Notes under the pieces: model-generated | Seen by the model: the letters and a program-made list of their open reading frames with translations, nothing else | Told to the model about the DNA's origin: nothing | Databases searched by the model: none | Shown: piece by piece, positions 21,992 to 33,883 of the stretch | Layout: the number at the start of each line of letters is the position of its first letter | Position numbering within the stretch: position 1 is the first letter of the stretch | Position numbers and translations under genes: made by a program | Assembly: GCF_009389715.1 (NCBI RefSeq) | Contig: NC_052404.1 | Coordinates: 3,092,738-3,156,737, forward strand | Reading direction: 5' to 3' | DNA length: 64,000 nucleotides | Source of the DNA: Phoenix dactylifera | Taxonomy: Eukaryota; Streptophyta; Magnoliopsida; Arecales; Arecaceae

Positions 21992-24900
21992 ATGGCAGAT
22001 GGTGCACATAATGAACTTGAGGGCCTTGGAGGTCTAACTACATCAATTGGGCAACTAAACATCGAAAATACTTCATTGCCATCTACTAGGGGAGATCAAA
22101 ATGATATACAAGGTTTGAGTTCATGGTCCTGCTAATACTTTGTGAAATCAAATACCTGACTTTCTTCTCGATATTCTATCTTGTCGAGTATTTTGGTTTT
22201 AGATCTTGTACTTGGTCTGTTATATTGCATAGGATGTTATAAGGGCTCATGATGGTTTTCAAAATTCTAATTGTTGTATTCTGTGGACCTGAAAATGGCA
22301 TCCTTTTGAACTTTTCTTCTTGTCATGTATAGGTGACGGTTATCATCAAGAGTTGGTTCTTTGTGAATCCAGGCACAGATTTAGCACATATCAAGTGATA
22401 ATTTCCACTTGTTATAACGTATATTACCCAAAATCATTTGGCACTTTATTCTTGTAATTTTCCTAACCTCTGGCCTTCAAATTTTTCTTTTTCTAACTAT
22501 ATAAGAAATCCTTTGGTGACATTTTAGTTTAGATGGATTTGCTAAAGTATTGATCTTTTATTGTAGTGAATGAAAAACCATTGAAAGTTTAGTGTCCTGC
22601 TCTTGTTGGGACAACAGATTCGCTGTTTATATTAGTGTTGATACAAGGTGTGATTCAAATGTAAAAAAATATAATCATACTCTATATTAGCTTTGGCATA
22701 TTTTAACATCCTGAAAATCAGGTAGCTACACATGCCAAGGAATGTTCAAATCATCTTTATACTTCAAGAGTTACTTGAGTTGCTATTGTGATCCTGCGGA
22801 GGTTGCCACCCCCTGTCAGATGTTCTGCATATGCATTTTTTTTTTTCAGTAGCATACCAGGTGATTTATATTGCATAATTTTAGATCCACATTATTTAAG
22901 CTAGCCCAAAATTCATGGAAGTATACCCTAGATGAGGGGCCCCAAAAAACTTACTGAGTTAATTACATGGAAATGTGTAATTGAGACATTTACACCAAGA
23001 AAGCATGTTCGAGATGACAAAGATACTTCCATGCATGATGGATAGCATTGTTCTCTAACACATAATAGATTGCTTGAAATTAGTGATTTTGTCATATATT
23101 ATATATGCTAAATAGGTTTAATCAATACATGGGGTGGGATGGCGCCCCTACGTTATACAGCACTTAAAATGTCTCAAATAACGATATATTCTGTTAGTAT
23201 ACAAACGCCATTTCCTTTTCCTTTTTCACTTGGATATGGCACAGATAGGCTTCATTTGCCACTTCATTTGAGTCATGCCAAGATATTACTATCTCCTATT
23301 GACACTTGGCAAATCCAGCAACAGAAAATCAAGGGCCTCCAATCTCAAAAAAGCCCATCAGTGAGAACATTTTTAAAGTCAACTTACTAACTACACTGGA
23401 AAGCTTGTGTGCTGTTATTTGTCTCTTATGTCAGGTCCTACAAACACTTTGTATATGGGAGCCAACCTTGTGCCTTAGAATTTTTTTTTTGTAGTGATAT
23501 TATGGTTTAGGCAACTGAATTGGGGTTATCCTTAGTTAATTTTACCACCATTGAAAATACATACTAGACTTAGACTTTTAGTTTTAGTTCCATTATCTGA
23601 ATTATATCATTTTTTAGAAAAAATGTGGTTGTTATTGCTAATTATAAGTAACCAGATGCAATTTTAGGAGTAAAGGAATGTGTGATTTTTAGTTGCTCAA
23701 CCACTTTTTGAGTTGCTGAAAACCTTTGTAATCGCTATGGCTCATTTGTTAAATCAATCAATGGCATATATACTCAATGGCTGCTTTTAAATACGTACAT
23801 ACTCACATAATATATACACACATTCATACCTACATACATACATACATATATGTATAATATTGTATAATTGCATATTTCATTTTTTTCATGTATTATTGGA
23901 AGGACTAGATATAGTATCTGGTATCTATGGTTGAAAAAAGAAAAAATATATACATATTCCATATTTTTGGGAGACCGAGAGTATTATTGTGTGGATTATG
24001 TGGCGTATGTTCTAGTTTCCTATAGTCATCTGGTCAGTAATTTCGAATTTGTTGTGCCCTGCAATGTTATATCCTCTCTGTGCATTTGCTATCTATAGGT
24101 TTTAGAGAGTTTCCATGGAGTTTGAATTTTATAAAAGCAACTATTATAGTTGATTTAGAAGGAAATAACTAGATCTGTTGACTTGGCACATTTTTGTTTC
24201 AGATGATGGAAGTGATAATTTTTGGTTTGAAGATGATCTTTCAAATGACATTTTAGATGATGACTCGAGTCATGCATCTGTATTAAACAGAGAAGGGAGG
24301 TGCAGGCTTAACAAAAATCATACAGTATCCTTTCAGACCATGCCAAATCATTCACTTATCTTCGTCTACTAGCTTATGTGCGCAGAATTTTCTAATTCAT
24401 TACTGCATCTCTATATGAACAAGATCTTCTAAAAACTTTTTGAACCACGACCGTTTGGATGACTTGACAAAATTTTGGATGGGATATCGATTTGGTATAA
24501 CAGCAGGCAAGGAAGCTTCTGCACAAGAGGGTTTTAATGTTGGCTTTAGGCAATCTGTACATGTTGGTTATAGATGGGGCCTTGTCAGGGGCATTACTAG
24601 GTAAAAAGAGGCTCCTGCTATGAGTCCTGATCTCTAAGCATGAATATTTCAAGTCAATTTAGAAATATATTGATCCGTACTGATTGCCCTTCTTTCTTTT
24701 AAAATTTTCTTGGTAATTACAAACATAGTGCGCTTGCCGGCCTCTCAGATTCCTCTAAAGAAAAGTTGGTGAAGAAGTTTGAGAACAGAGAGAGGTTCCT
24801 GAATTTGGATAAATCTGTGCAAGCAATATCCGCAAATGATTCTCTCAAAATGTATTATAATAGCATCTTGCAGAATGGATCGGTGCATTCTCAAGATCAT

Positions 24901-25035
24901 TCGGAAGGAGATCAGCAAGTAGCATCCTTGACAGATGAAGATTCAAACTCCAATAAGTCAGAGAATCTTTATAAGGACCTTATTTCTCTTCTCAATGATG
25001 CTTCAGAAATTAATGTTAATGCAATTAAGACATGA
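21992..25035 (+). CDS. YAE1: YAE1-type deca-GX3 protein, 4 coding exons
   Basis: Proposed coding exons are 21992-22112, 24203-24324, 24479-24600 and 24729-25035, giving 223 residues. The third exon carries the Yae1 N-terminal domain: GYRFGITAGKE, then QEGFNVGF, then GYRWGLVRG, with glycines at 83, 87, 91, 99, 103, 111, 115 and 119 in GX3-like spacing. The N-terminal part is acidic; the C-terminal 100 residues are charged with no known fold. Family knowledge: in yeast, Yae1 with Lto1 links the cytosolic Fe-S assembly machinery to the ribosome-recycling ATPase Rli1/ABCE1, and plants have homologues. The intron before the domain exon (24325-24478) starts GTATCCTTT and seems to be U12-type; its in-frame 3' end is GG rather than AG, so that junction is the least certain. 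AATAAA occurs near 25253 in the 3' flank. A neighbouring DSS1 fragment upstream appears unrelated in function. Confidence 0.82.
24325..24478 (+). other. Probable U12-type intron in the YAE1-type gene
   Basis: The 5' end GTATCCTTT (24325-24333) is a perfect U12-type donor. A branch-site-like TGACTTGAC has its likely branch A at 24467, 11 bases before the inferred 3' junction at 24478/24479, within the short range usual for the minor spliceosome. Joining there keeps frame and places Met-Gly-Tyr-Arg of the Yae1 domain at the exon start. The junction ends in GG, which is non-canonical. The AG at about 24422-24423 would shift frame and stop at once. Confidence 0.6.
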
Positions 25036-26498
25036 GTTGGTTGTATGACCGTCCCGTTAAATGAATGTTCTGGTATTATATGAATGAACAAATAGCTTGT
25101 ATTCCTTATATGGGGGCTTATCGGTTACATTTCACCGCAAAATTGTCACCATACCATTCTGTGTTAGCGCATTATAGACTGGGGCGGTGTAATCTGTAGA
25201 GATATGCTTTTTGTTGGTTTATCATAGCTTCTTGTTCCTTGTAAGTCGCTACAATAAATGTTATGACTAAACAATTCCAAACTCGTTTTCTTCAATATTT
25301 TACCTGTTATTATATTATATGCGATCCATATTTTATATAGTTCTTGATTTTGGTTAAAGAGATTGTATTTTTATTTTTAGAGGCAATGTCTAGATGGACA
25401 GGTTTTTCTTCTGACTCTGCTAAATTATGATATCAAACCATTTAAGTGCAAATATTATAAAGTCTACTTCTTCAGCTTATTTCTTTTTTCCCTTTTTTAG
25501 CATGGAAAGGCTATCTTGGGCTGTTTCCTCATTGATACTTGGAAGAGAGATTCGTATCTGTTTTTCAAAAGCTCAAATGCTTCTATATCTGAAGAAGCCA
25601 GCTCTGGCTCATGTTTGGTCTTTCTACAGTATCACATTTTGTTTGGGTTATGCTACTCATCAGCGGGCTGGTAAATGTCTGTATGACATATCAAATTAGA
25701 CATCCACATTGTTGATCATAATTTACAACGTTCAAAATATCTATAAACAACAATAATGTTTTTGGGTCTCTTTTACATCAAATGTCTTGGTTTATGTTTT
25801 ACAAGCATTCAATTGTACACGCATTCAAGTCTATTGGGTTTTGTGTTCCCAAGCATTTTACAATCTGAAGATTATGTTTGATGATGTGAATTTTCTATCT
25901 TAAGTTCCTACCATACATTTTAACACACACTCATGGGTGCCATTCATTTCATGTGTGGCCTTGGTAGATAGGTGACCTCCAAAACATAGTAATTTTTTCT
26001 AGGTGCTTTAAATATTACAAATTATAATTATTGGTTTAAATACTTTAATTTAATTGGTTCAAGCATTGATACTTTTCTATCTCATCATTTTACTGCAGTT
26101 TGTCTATATGCTAAAGTTAATGTTGCTGCTATTATATGGGGTAAGTGTGCCTGACCATTGTTCACCATCAATTTAGATCAGGACCTCCTTAAACTTTATC
26201 ACGTCTAGTTTAGCGAAAAGATAGAAAAAGAGTAGTTCAAATACTTGATGGAATCAAATGTTTACTTCACATAAATAACTAGCTGTCATGAGTAAGAAAT
26301 AAATGGATATCTTATATGCGTATGGGCAGATACAGGTTGACAGATTACATATTTTTGTGACGAGAACGATGTATATTCGTTGTTAATTTAGAAAGCATTT
26401 TAATTTGATATTCGAGTGCGAATCATGCCAAGTTCAAGTTGGCATGTGAACATCTTAATAATTAATTTCTAGTTTCCCAATTTGGTTCCGGGTTTGAT
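25036..26498. other. 3' flank of the YAE1-type gene and intergenic DNA
   Basis: Probable 3' untranslated sequence runs to about 25270. The rest is AT-rich with no supported gene or transposon. Confidence 0.5.
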
Positions 26499-27827
26499 AG
26501 TGTTGGGGGAAAAACCCCAAGTCATATCGCCACGGAGGCGCTCGGCCAAAGAGCGCCGACCAGAAAGGTGCTCGGCCAAAGAACGCCGACCAGGAAGGCG
26601 CCCGACTAGAAAGCGCCGACCAGAGAAGCGCCCGACTAAAGGGCGCCGACCAGAAAGGTGCTCGGTTGGAGAATGCCAACCAGAACCAACCGAAGAGCGC
26701 AAGTAGAGACGCTCGGCCAAAGAGCGCCGACCAGAAAGGTGCTCGGCCAAAGAGCGCCGACCAGGAAGGCGCCCGACTAGAAAGCGCCAACCAGAGAAGC
26801 GCCCGACTAAAGGGCGCCGACCAGAAAGGTGCTCGGTTGGAGAACGCCAACCAGAACCAACCGAAGAGCGCAAGTAGAGACGCTCGGCTAGAGAGAGCCG
26901 ACCAGAAGACGCCGACCAGAAATACTGACTAGAAGCGACCCCGCCACAGGGCGCCCCGTCGGGCGACCGGGTCGGCTCGGCACCCCTGCCGAGCCGATGC
27001 CTTAACCCAATGTTCAACCCTCTAAGTCTAAGGGACTTGACAACACCTACAACTTGCCGCCTGCCACCATCTTTGAGTCATCAAGGCATAAGATCTCCGC
27101 AGGTATTCGGCACGACCTGTCATTAATGCATGAGACCCCCTCAAGTCTCTGATGCACTCAGTCATTTAATGAACACGGCTCAAGACGATCTCCGGATCAC
27201 TGAACCATCAAAGCGTATGGCTCTCCCTGACCGCCGGTTCATTCGGTAATAAATGCACTTACCATCCACGAACCCCAGGCCCACTACGGCTGACGGTTCA
27301 ACCACTCTAATGGGTCCGATCGACCGCGACAACTCCCTGACTCCGGTCTGATCCGGCCTTATTCTTCACTACTCCATTAATGAGCCAAATCGTGCTCAAT
27401 CATCACCAGAAAGGACAAATTCCCCTGTCACCTCCCAGGTAACAAAACACCCTTCTATAAAAGGGAACCTGGGGGAAAGAAAAAGGGGACCGGACCGGGT
27501 GGAAAGAAGTAAACAGCACAGACACAATTGAGGACATACATCCTCTTTATCTTATCAAAATATTCACTCTGTCTTCTCCAGAGACTCTCTTCCTTGCTCT
27601 CTCCGCACATTTGCCCCCTCTGACTTAAGCATCGGAGGGCCGGCGCCGGGGAGCCCGGCCACCGGCTTTTTTGCAGGACAGGACAGGACGCGCCACCCCT
27701 CTTCGCTTTCTCCCACTCCCCAGCGGAGGACGCGGCCGGCCGGCGCACCGCCGTCCGCCCTCTCAGGCAGCGGAGCTCCTCCTCCCCCGGCTTCGCGGCA
27801 GCCCCCGGGTCCAATTTCCAGCAACAA
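26499..27827 (+). mobile_element. Solo LTR of an LTR retrotransposon (probably Ty3/gypsy), fossil
   Basis: The segment starts TGTTGGGGG and ends CAACA, with inverted TGTTG/CAACA termini. It contains a GC-rich repeat block near its start, a TATA-box-like CTATAAAAGG at about 27457 and a downstream GC-rich region like R-U5. No gag or pol sequence lies on either side, so it looks like a solo LTR left by recombination between LTRs. No matching five-base target duplication was seen, so the exact ends are tentative. It is an old, inactive remnant. Confidence 0.65.
26539..26940. repeat. 171-base tandem repeat inside the solo LTR
   Basis: A unit beginning CGCTCGGCCAAAGAGCG starts at 26539, 26710 and (diverged) 26881, a 171-base period with about 2.3 copies. 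Each unit is made of roughly 30-base GC-rich subrepeats (GCGCC-GACCAG pattern) with short palindromes. Long frames over it on both strands are repeat artefacts. Confidence 0.85.
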
Positions 27828-28599
27828 CTCCTATGATTTTCCAGTTAAGTGGCTGCATTAAATCTTATAATGGGGAAAATCTTATAGGTTCTCAGATGCT
27901 TCAAGTGCTCTTGCCATGGTAACCCTTATGTCCAAGTTGTCATTTAAAATCTGCTGATGTCTTCTGAGGTTTTACAGAATGATTGGAAACCTGAGAACTC
28001 TCTCTTTGTTCTTTTGTTTCTCATCTAGTGTGTAGCTTATTTATTTATTTATATTTGACCCTAGAATTTCCCATGCCTGAAAAAACTAAGATTGTTCAAA
28101 TCTCTCAAGAATTTTCCAGTGTTGTCAAATATGTTACCTAACCTACTCTATTGATTTGATTTATCTATAGAGACAGCACTTTCTTGCTACACTTGTAGGT
28201 TTCTATCAAGGTTTACATACTTATCTTTTAAAAATAAGAAATGGAGTTTAAAAAATTAAAAATTAAAATCATGAATATGAGCTCGACAGAATAGTAGCTC
28301 CAACATTTTAGTAATGGCTACCCTTTTGAGGGAAGAGTTAGATGACAACACCTGTTATTCTTGGGCGATCCACTTTGATTTGTGTAGTTGGCACCATTTA
28401 ATTAAAAACAACATGATATTGGGCCTATTGATGTCTTATTACTTATCTTAATAACATAATAGGAGGTGACTGAAACTATTATAATGGCTGCTATAACGGT
28501 TATAACACCGTTACATAAAACCATGCTTCCAAAGCCTATACTATGTCTAAAACTTAAACCATGTTTCAAAGTGATCAAACGTTGGGCCGGGTCGGGCTC
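27828..28599. other. Intergenic DNA with no gene recognised
   Basis: AT-rich sequence between the solo LTR and the DSS1 upstream region; no coding or RNA feature supported. Confidence 0.45.
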
Positions 28600-29093
28600 C
28601 ATACATGAAATTGGGCTCCATGTTCTGAGGCCCGGCCCAATCCTAAAAGGTTAGTGCCAGGCTCGCCCAACAGACCGATATTGGTTTGTTCATTAACATT
28701 TAACTATAATATTTATTATTTATAATATATAATTAGATAATATAATTAACATATAAAATATATATTTTAAATAATATACAATTACCTTGGGATGGGCCGG
28801 GTCCGGCTAATTTTTAAATTTCTCAGGCCGGGCCCAATTTTGTTATTTTTTATATTATTTTTATTATTTTTTTTATTGTTTTTGCCTAGGGCCAACCCAT
28901 GGACTATTTTTAGAGTCCGAGCCCGCTAAATTTTGAGATGGGCTGGACGGGCCGGGTAGTGGCGCTAAGACGATACCCACCATCATCGGAGCTTTTTATA
29001 AGAAGGGCGGCTTCCCTTTTCCCTCAGCGAAGAAGAAGCTATCGGGTCGCTAGGGTTTCGTAAACGTTGGAATCCCCTCTGTCTTCTTCTGAA
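28600..29093 (+). promoter_or_regulatory. DSS1 upstream region and leader
   Basis: The last 120 or so bases before the ATG (CCCTCAGCGAAGAAG, then GGGTTTCGTAAACG, then a CT-rich stretch) look like a plant leader. Further up, at about 28570-28975, GGGCCGGG-type repeat sequence with an AT-rich centre has entered or abuts the promoter. A related version lies upstream of the duplicated exon at 18.3-19.1 kb. Confidence 0.4.
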
Positions 29094-32000
29094 ATGGCGA
29101 CGGAAAACAAGCCCGCGGCAGCTGAGGACGCGAAGATCGACCTTTTTGAGGATGATGACGAGTTCGAGGAGTTCGAGATCGACCAAGGTAACGTTTAGAG
29201 ATCTGTCTTTGTTTCGTTTGCCGGAATAGATGAATCACTGAGATTTGATGTTGAATTTTACTGAGAATAAACGATGATTGAAGAGAGGAAGAAGTAATTA
29301 CGAGTAGGATTAGTTTGATGAGGTGATTCGATCGTGTTTTTATTAGTTTATTTTTTCTCCTTATGCAAACAGTGTTTATTTTTATGATCATCATCAATTT
29401 TATGATTGCAGTTCAAGTGATTGAAAAGGCAGGCAGGATTTTCTGTACCACAGGTCAAACTTTCATTCAGACCTGAACCTAGATTTTATTCGAGCTTTAG
29501 TTGAGTTTGGATCAATCTCTAGTTGAGCTTGATGCAATCTCAATCAATTTTGGATTGATTTATGGTTATCGGTTCGATTGAAATAGGCTTGGTTTGCTTT
29601 CTTCTCAACTTGAACTTATGTTCAATCAAGTAATGAAGAATCGTGCTTAATGTCGAACCCTAGGCACAAAAGTCAGATCTGATTCATCAAGCTCAGCTTG
29701 AGTACACTCCTACCTACATGTTGGACTCTAAGTATGTTGGAAAGAGTGTATGTTAAGGGAATAGATTATGAACCCCCTTTTTTTTTTGTTGGTGCCCAAA
29801 CACCTTAGCGACAGTTTATGATTTTCAATAATTCATTTTTAGTCATTTACTTCTTATTTTGCCTTTATCAGTGTTTTAAGAGGCGGTTGCTCATAGTGAA
29901 TATGCATTATGCATGCTGCAAATATGGATGCATAATCAACTAGTATTTTAAAATATTTAAAATAAATAAAAATATATTAAATACAATAAAAATTGCAATA
30001 TTGTTGATAACTAATAGAAATATTAATAAGAAAAACATCCAACAATTATTTTATACTACTCAGTATGTAATTCTTAAAAGCAAAAATTCTAGCATAAGTA
30101 ACATATTGATATTATTTTTACGTTCATATCTGCCTTGCCTAAAATCTGCATTTAACCTAACCATATGCATGAACCTACCTGTGGGCCTACATAAGAACGG
30201 GTCACATATGTGCTCATGCAATGTTAATGGGGCTACATATGTGGTCATGCAATGATAAGTATGCAAGAAATGCAGCTGCATAATGCTAATCTTGTCGCAT
30301 ATATGTTTGTGTAGTGTTAAGCTGTCCGTCTTTTCTCTCATATGGGGCTTGGCCGCATATGGTAGCTAAATTTAGGGACGTTGGTCTGGTCAAGGAATCA
30401 GATACAAGATGCAGCCTTATGCACTGCATTTTAAAACACTGGCATTAATTATTAATCGTTCTGTAGACTTGTTGCATTAAGTTGCTTCAATTATTAAATA
30501 TGATCTTTCTTTGATGATTAATTAGTCATGCTGCACAAACTGTGGGGAAAATTTGCAAATTTACAAGTCAATGTATTTTGTTACAATGTAATTGTTTCTC
30601 AAATAGATGTAAAAAGTTCCTTAAATTACCTAATCACTCTAATTTCTCTTAATTTATTTCTGATTTTCTGTTTCATATTTTTTTGAATTTTTTTTCAGAT
30701 ATTGGGTGTTCAGGTATTGGCCTAGGCCTCGACCTTCTGCCTAAGGGTTAAGCTGTCCCTTGAATGCTGCATATTGCAACTAAATGATCTTGTTGTGTCA
30801 TGTTGAAAACTCAAGTGGATCAAAGCAGTTATAATTAAATCATTACCCAACATTCAGATCGATAAAATAAGACCTATCATTAACTTATGAATGGTAGTAT
30901 AGTACACATCTCATGAGGGCCAAATTCATGAAGCAGTCTGCTATTTTTTCTTATGTTCTTAGTTCTTTTTGGAATCTGCAGAATACAGCTTCTATGATAT
31001 ATAGAGGTCTTAAAAGAGTTTGATGTAGTAGCTCTGTGCTAATGTTTTAAGTTTTCCTATGACTTTGAATTGTAAGTGTCATAGATTTCATTGTTTAAGA
31101 AGCCATATAAGGCCATACTTCGCTTTGTATCTAGAGGTAAGCCTCTTCAAAAATGCATCGAGGCTCGTTAGCAAGGCTCTATAGGTGTGAAGGATATCAT
31201 ATCAAGTTAAAAGGTGTGTAACATGCAAACCCTGTACTTCTATGTTATGCCTTATTTGAGAGTTTTAGCAGTTAGACCTTTATTATTTTCACAACCAAAT
31301 ATAATGAAAAACACAGTGTTTTTTTTTTTAAATTTTTGCATACTCAAATTTCAAACTATGGTGCAGTGCGTTAGTGTAGCTGTTCATTATTATTTGGTTA
31401 GTGGAATTTGATTGCTTCGAGATTTTTGTGGTCAAGTTCGGGCATAACACCGACATTCTCTAACTTTTTTCATTATTTTGCTTTCATTTCTAAACATATA
31501 TAGGAAAGTTAATTATGTATAGCTTCATGAACAGCATATGTATCCTCTACATAATGCAACTTAATTTGAGAACTGATTTTTTTTTCACTATCCTGCTAAA
31601 GCGGTTAGATATTGCGGCCAGGTTCGTATATAAGAATTTCTTTATGATTATATTTCAAAAACTAGTTCCACTGAATCTTTGGCAAATTTTCCTTTTGTTT
31701 TGGATGATTTGACTTCATAGTTGAATCTACAGCTAGTCAAGGATGATTTTCAGCCCTACCCAGGAAGCTTTGATAAGAATAGGAAGAATTAAGGAAATCG
31801 AAGAAAAATATTTCTGCAGAAAAGATCATAATTTATGGTTATTGTCTCTTTGTTCTAAGCTGAAACAACGGGCCATTGCTAACTAATGTAACTGATATCT
31901 TGAAATCAGTCATATTAAAACACTTAAAAAATCTGTCAGAAAGAGTTTGAAGAGCCACTTTGCTATTTGAAACCCCATTGACACCCAGGTATCATTTTCC

Positions 32001-33883
32001 CTTCAACAGGATTTGCATGTGCTGCTCTCTTCCCGTCTTTCTTTTAATATGCATCTTCAACTTAAGTTGATTATAGTGGCCACTCTAGAATTCTTTTCTT
32101 TTAGCATGTACATGGTGACAACTTGTTGTCCACCAGAAGATTTTGGACCATTATATCCAAGGATCTAAGACATGGTACCCACACCTGTCTCAGTCTTGTA
32201 TTGGGTCGATATGGTATTGGGATGCTCCTGTCTCAACACCTACGATAGGTTGGAATCCTGATGCTTTACCAGGATGCCTCCAACTACACTGCCCCCCCCC
32301 CCCCCCCCCCCTCCTCTTCATTGTTTAAGATTTTTGTTGTTTTTAATGTTTTTCAAATCCTTTTATCCTCTTAAATAGGCCTCTTGAGCCTTTTGATAGG
32401 TATGATACGAACACTTCCTTCCTTGCATGTTTTGAATGAATTGGTTTCTTCTCCCCTTCCTCTACTTCCACTCTCTCTCATTCTCTCTTTTCCTCTTGGA
32501 GCTCCCTCCCGTGATTGAACCAACAAGACAAAAGAGAGCCACTAGGTTTTTCTTCTTTGTGCATGGGACCTATCCCAGCTGGTCTTGGGTGACCTAGCTA
32601 GTGAACCAGTCGGTCCTGACTAATGCCAACTGGGATGCCCCAAGCGAACTGGTGTCATAGTGGTGTCCCAGGTACTGTTTACTCAACAGAATCGAACAGT
32701 AATAGTCGGATGCATTGGTACTATAGGAATGGGAATCCTTGTCTATGACTTAGGAACCAATAAGCATGATAGTTCATGATTATGTAATATTCTTGTTCAC
32801 CAATCAAATCAATCCCACAAATTTGCAAAATACTCTATAATTATAAAATGTGAATTTCAATACTCATAACTAAAAATTCCTTCGATTTTAATGTTCGTTT
32901 TTTTTCACTTATCTACATAAAATCTGACTGAGAGGAATTCTTGTACAACAAGTTAGTTTGAGCTTATTGAGCGAAACACCGCTTTCTAATCTTCTTCTAA
33001 TGCTGCAGAGTGATCTGTTGCCCTTCTGCTGAATATTGTGGTTACTCTCCCACAGAAAAGTGTATCTTTCTCTTGTCATAGGTCCAATTAGTTCAAGAAG
33101 ACCAATTTGTTGTAGATGGCTGCCTGGGCACTCACCTTAATGGTTTTGTGTTATGCGTGGAGGATGTGATTGATTCATGAATCAATATCGAATGTTGTCT
33201 CGTTGGTACTTGCTGTTGATTTTTGCATCTTACTTGTTATGTTTCTTTTTTGGGATTATTTTTAATCTTTCATATTTACCAGCTATCAGACTTTATTATT
33301 TTTTGGTTGCCTGGATCTCTGGGCACGCAGATAGTATAAACGTCCACAAATTGTGTTCCTCAAAGTCATATAAGTTGAGGTGGTTTATTTATGTTGCTAT
33401 GCAAGGTCAATTTATGTTAGTCACATAAATTGAATAGGTCAAATCAAATCAGACATTACTCAACTTGTTTTGTCTAGAATGGTGGAATGAAGTTGCAGGT
33501 TGACTTATAATAGCATTGAATAATATCTGACATCTGTGCTGTCATATTTGTTATTCCCTATTAATGAAGTACTTTAATAACTATTAAAGTGAAAAACAAG
33601 CTGGTGATGATGATGAAGAAACTTGCTTGCATTTTTTTTAAAAATTTTTTTAATGGAAACTGCTTCTTCATATTCTATAAGTGACTCTTCATGGATAAGT
33701 GAGAATCAGGATTAACCATGCATTTTTAACTGTTGTCTTAAACACATTGCAGAATGGGATGACAATGAAGAAGGTAAAGAAGCCATGCAGCAGTGGGAGG
33801 ATGATTGGGATGATGATGATGTCAGTGATGATTTCTCCCTACAGCTGAGGAGGGAGCTCGAGCTTAACTCGGAGAAGAGTTAA
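29094..33883 (+). CDS. DSS1: DSS1/SEM1, small acidic 26S proteasome subunit, 2 exons
   Basis: Exon 1 (29094-29187) and exon 2 (33753-33883) join in phase 1 at a GT-AG intron of 4,565 bases, giving 74 residues, the usual plant length. The protein is highly acidic: LFEDDDEFEEFEID in exon 1, then QWEDDWDDDDVSDDFS with the paired Trp-containing acidic motif, and a basic-then-acidic C-terminal helix (LQLRRELELNSEKS). Family knowledge: DSS1/Sem1 is an intrinsically disordered subunit of the proteasome lid. It binds ubiquitin, stabilises BRCA2 and is part of the TREX-2 mRNA export complex. All hallmark residues are present. The large intron contains a hAT-type element and a run of 20 C at 32292-32311. 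A partial copy of exon 1 lies 9.8 kb upstream. Confidence 0.96.
29869..30441. mobile_element. Non-autonomous hAT-type element in the DSS1 intron
   Basis: The left end reads CAGTGTTTTAAGAGGCGGTT; the reverse complement of the right end reads CAGTGTTTTAAAATGCAGTG. Flanking octamers GCCTTTAT (29861-29868) and GCATTAAT (30442-30449) agree at six of eight positions, consistent with a decayed 8-base hAT target duplication. The 573-base interior has repeated GCATATG-like motifs and no transposase frame. Confidence 0.72.

Noticed and set aside
26455-27017. Repetitive frames of 131 and 182 codons, and a repeat array that at first looks CRISPR-like
   Set aside because: These are tandem repeats inside a plant LTR. 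There are no unique spacers and no cas genes, and the organism is a plant.
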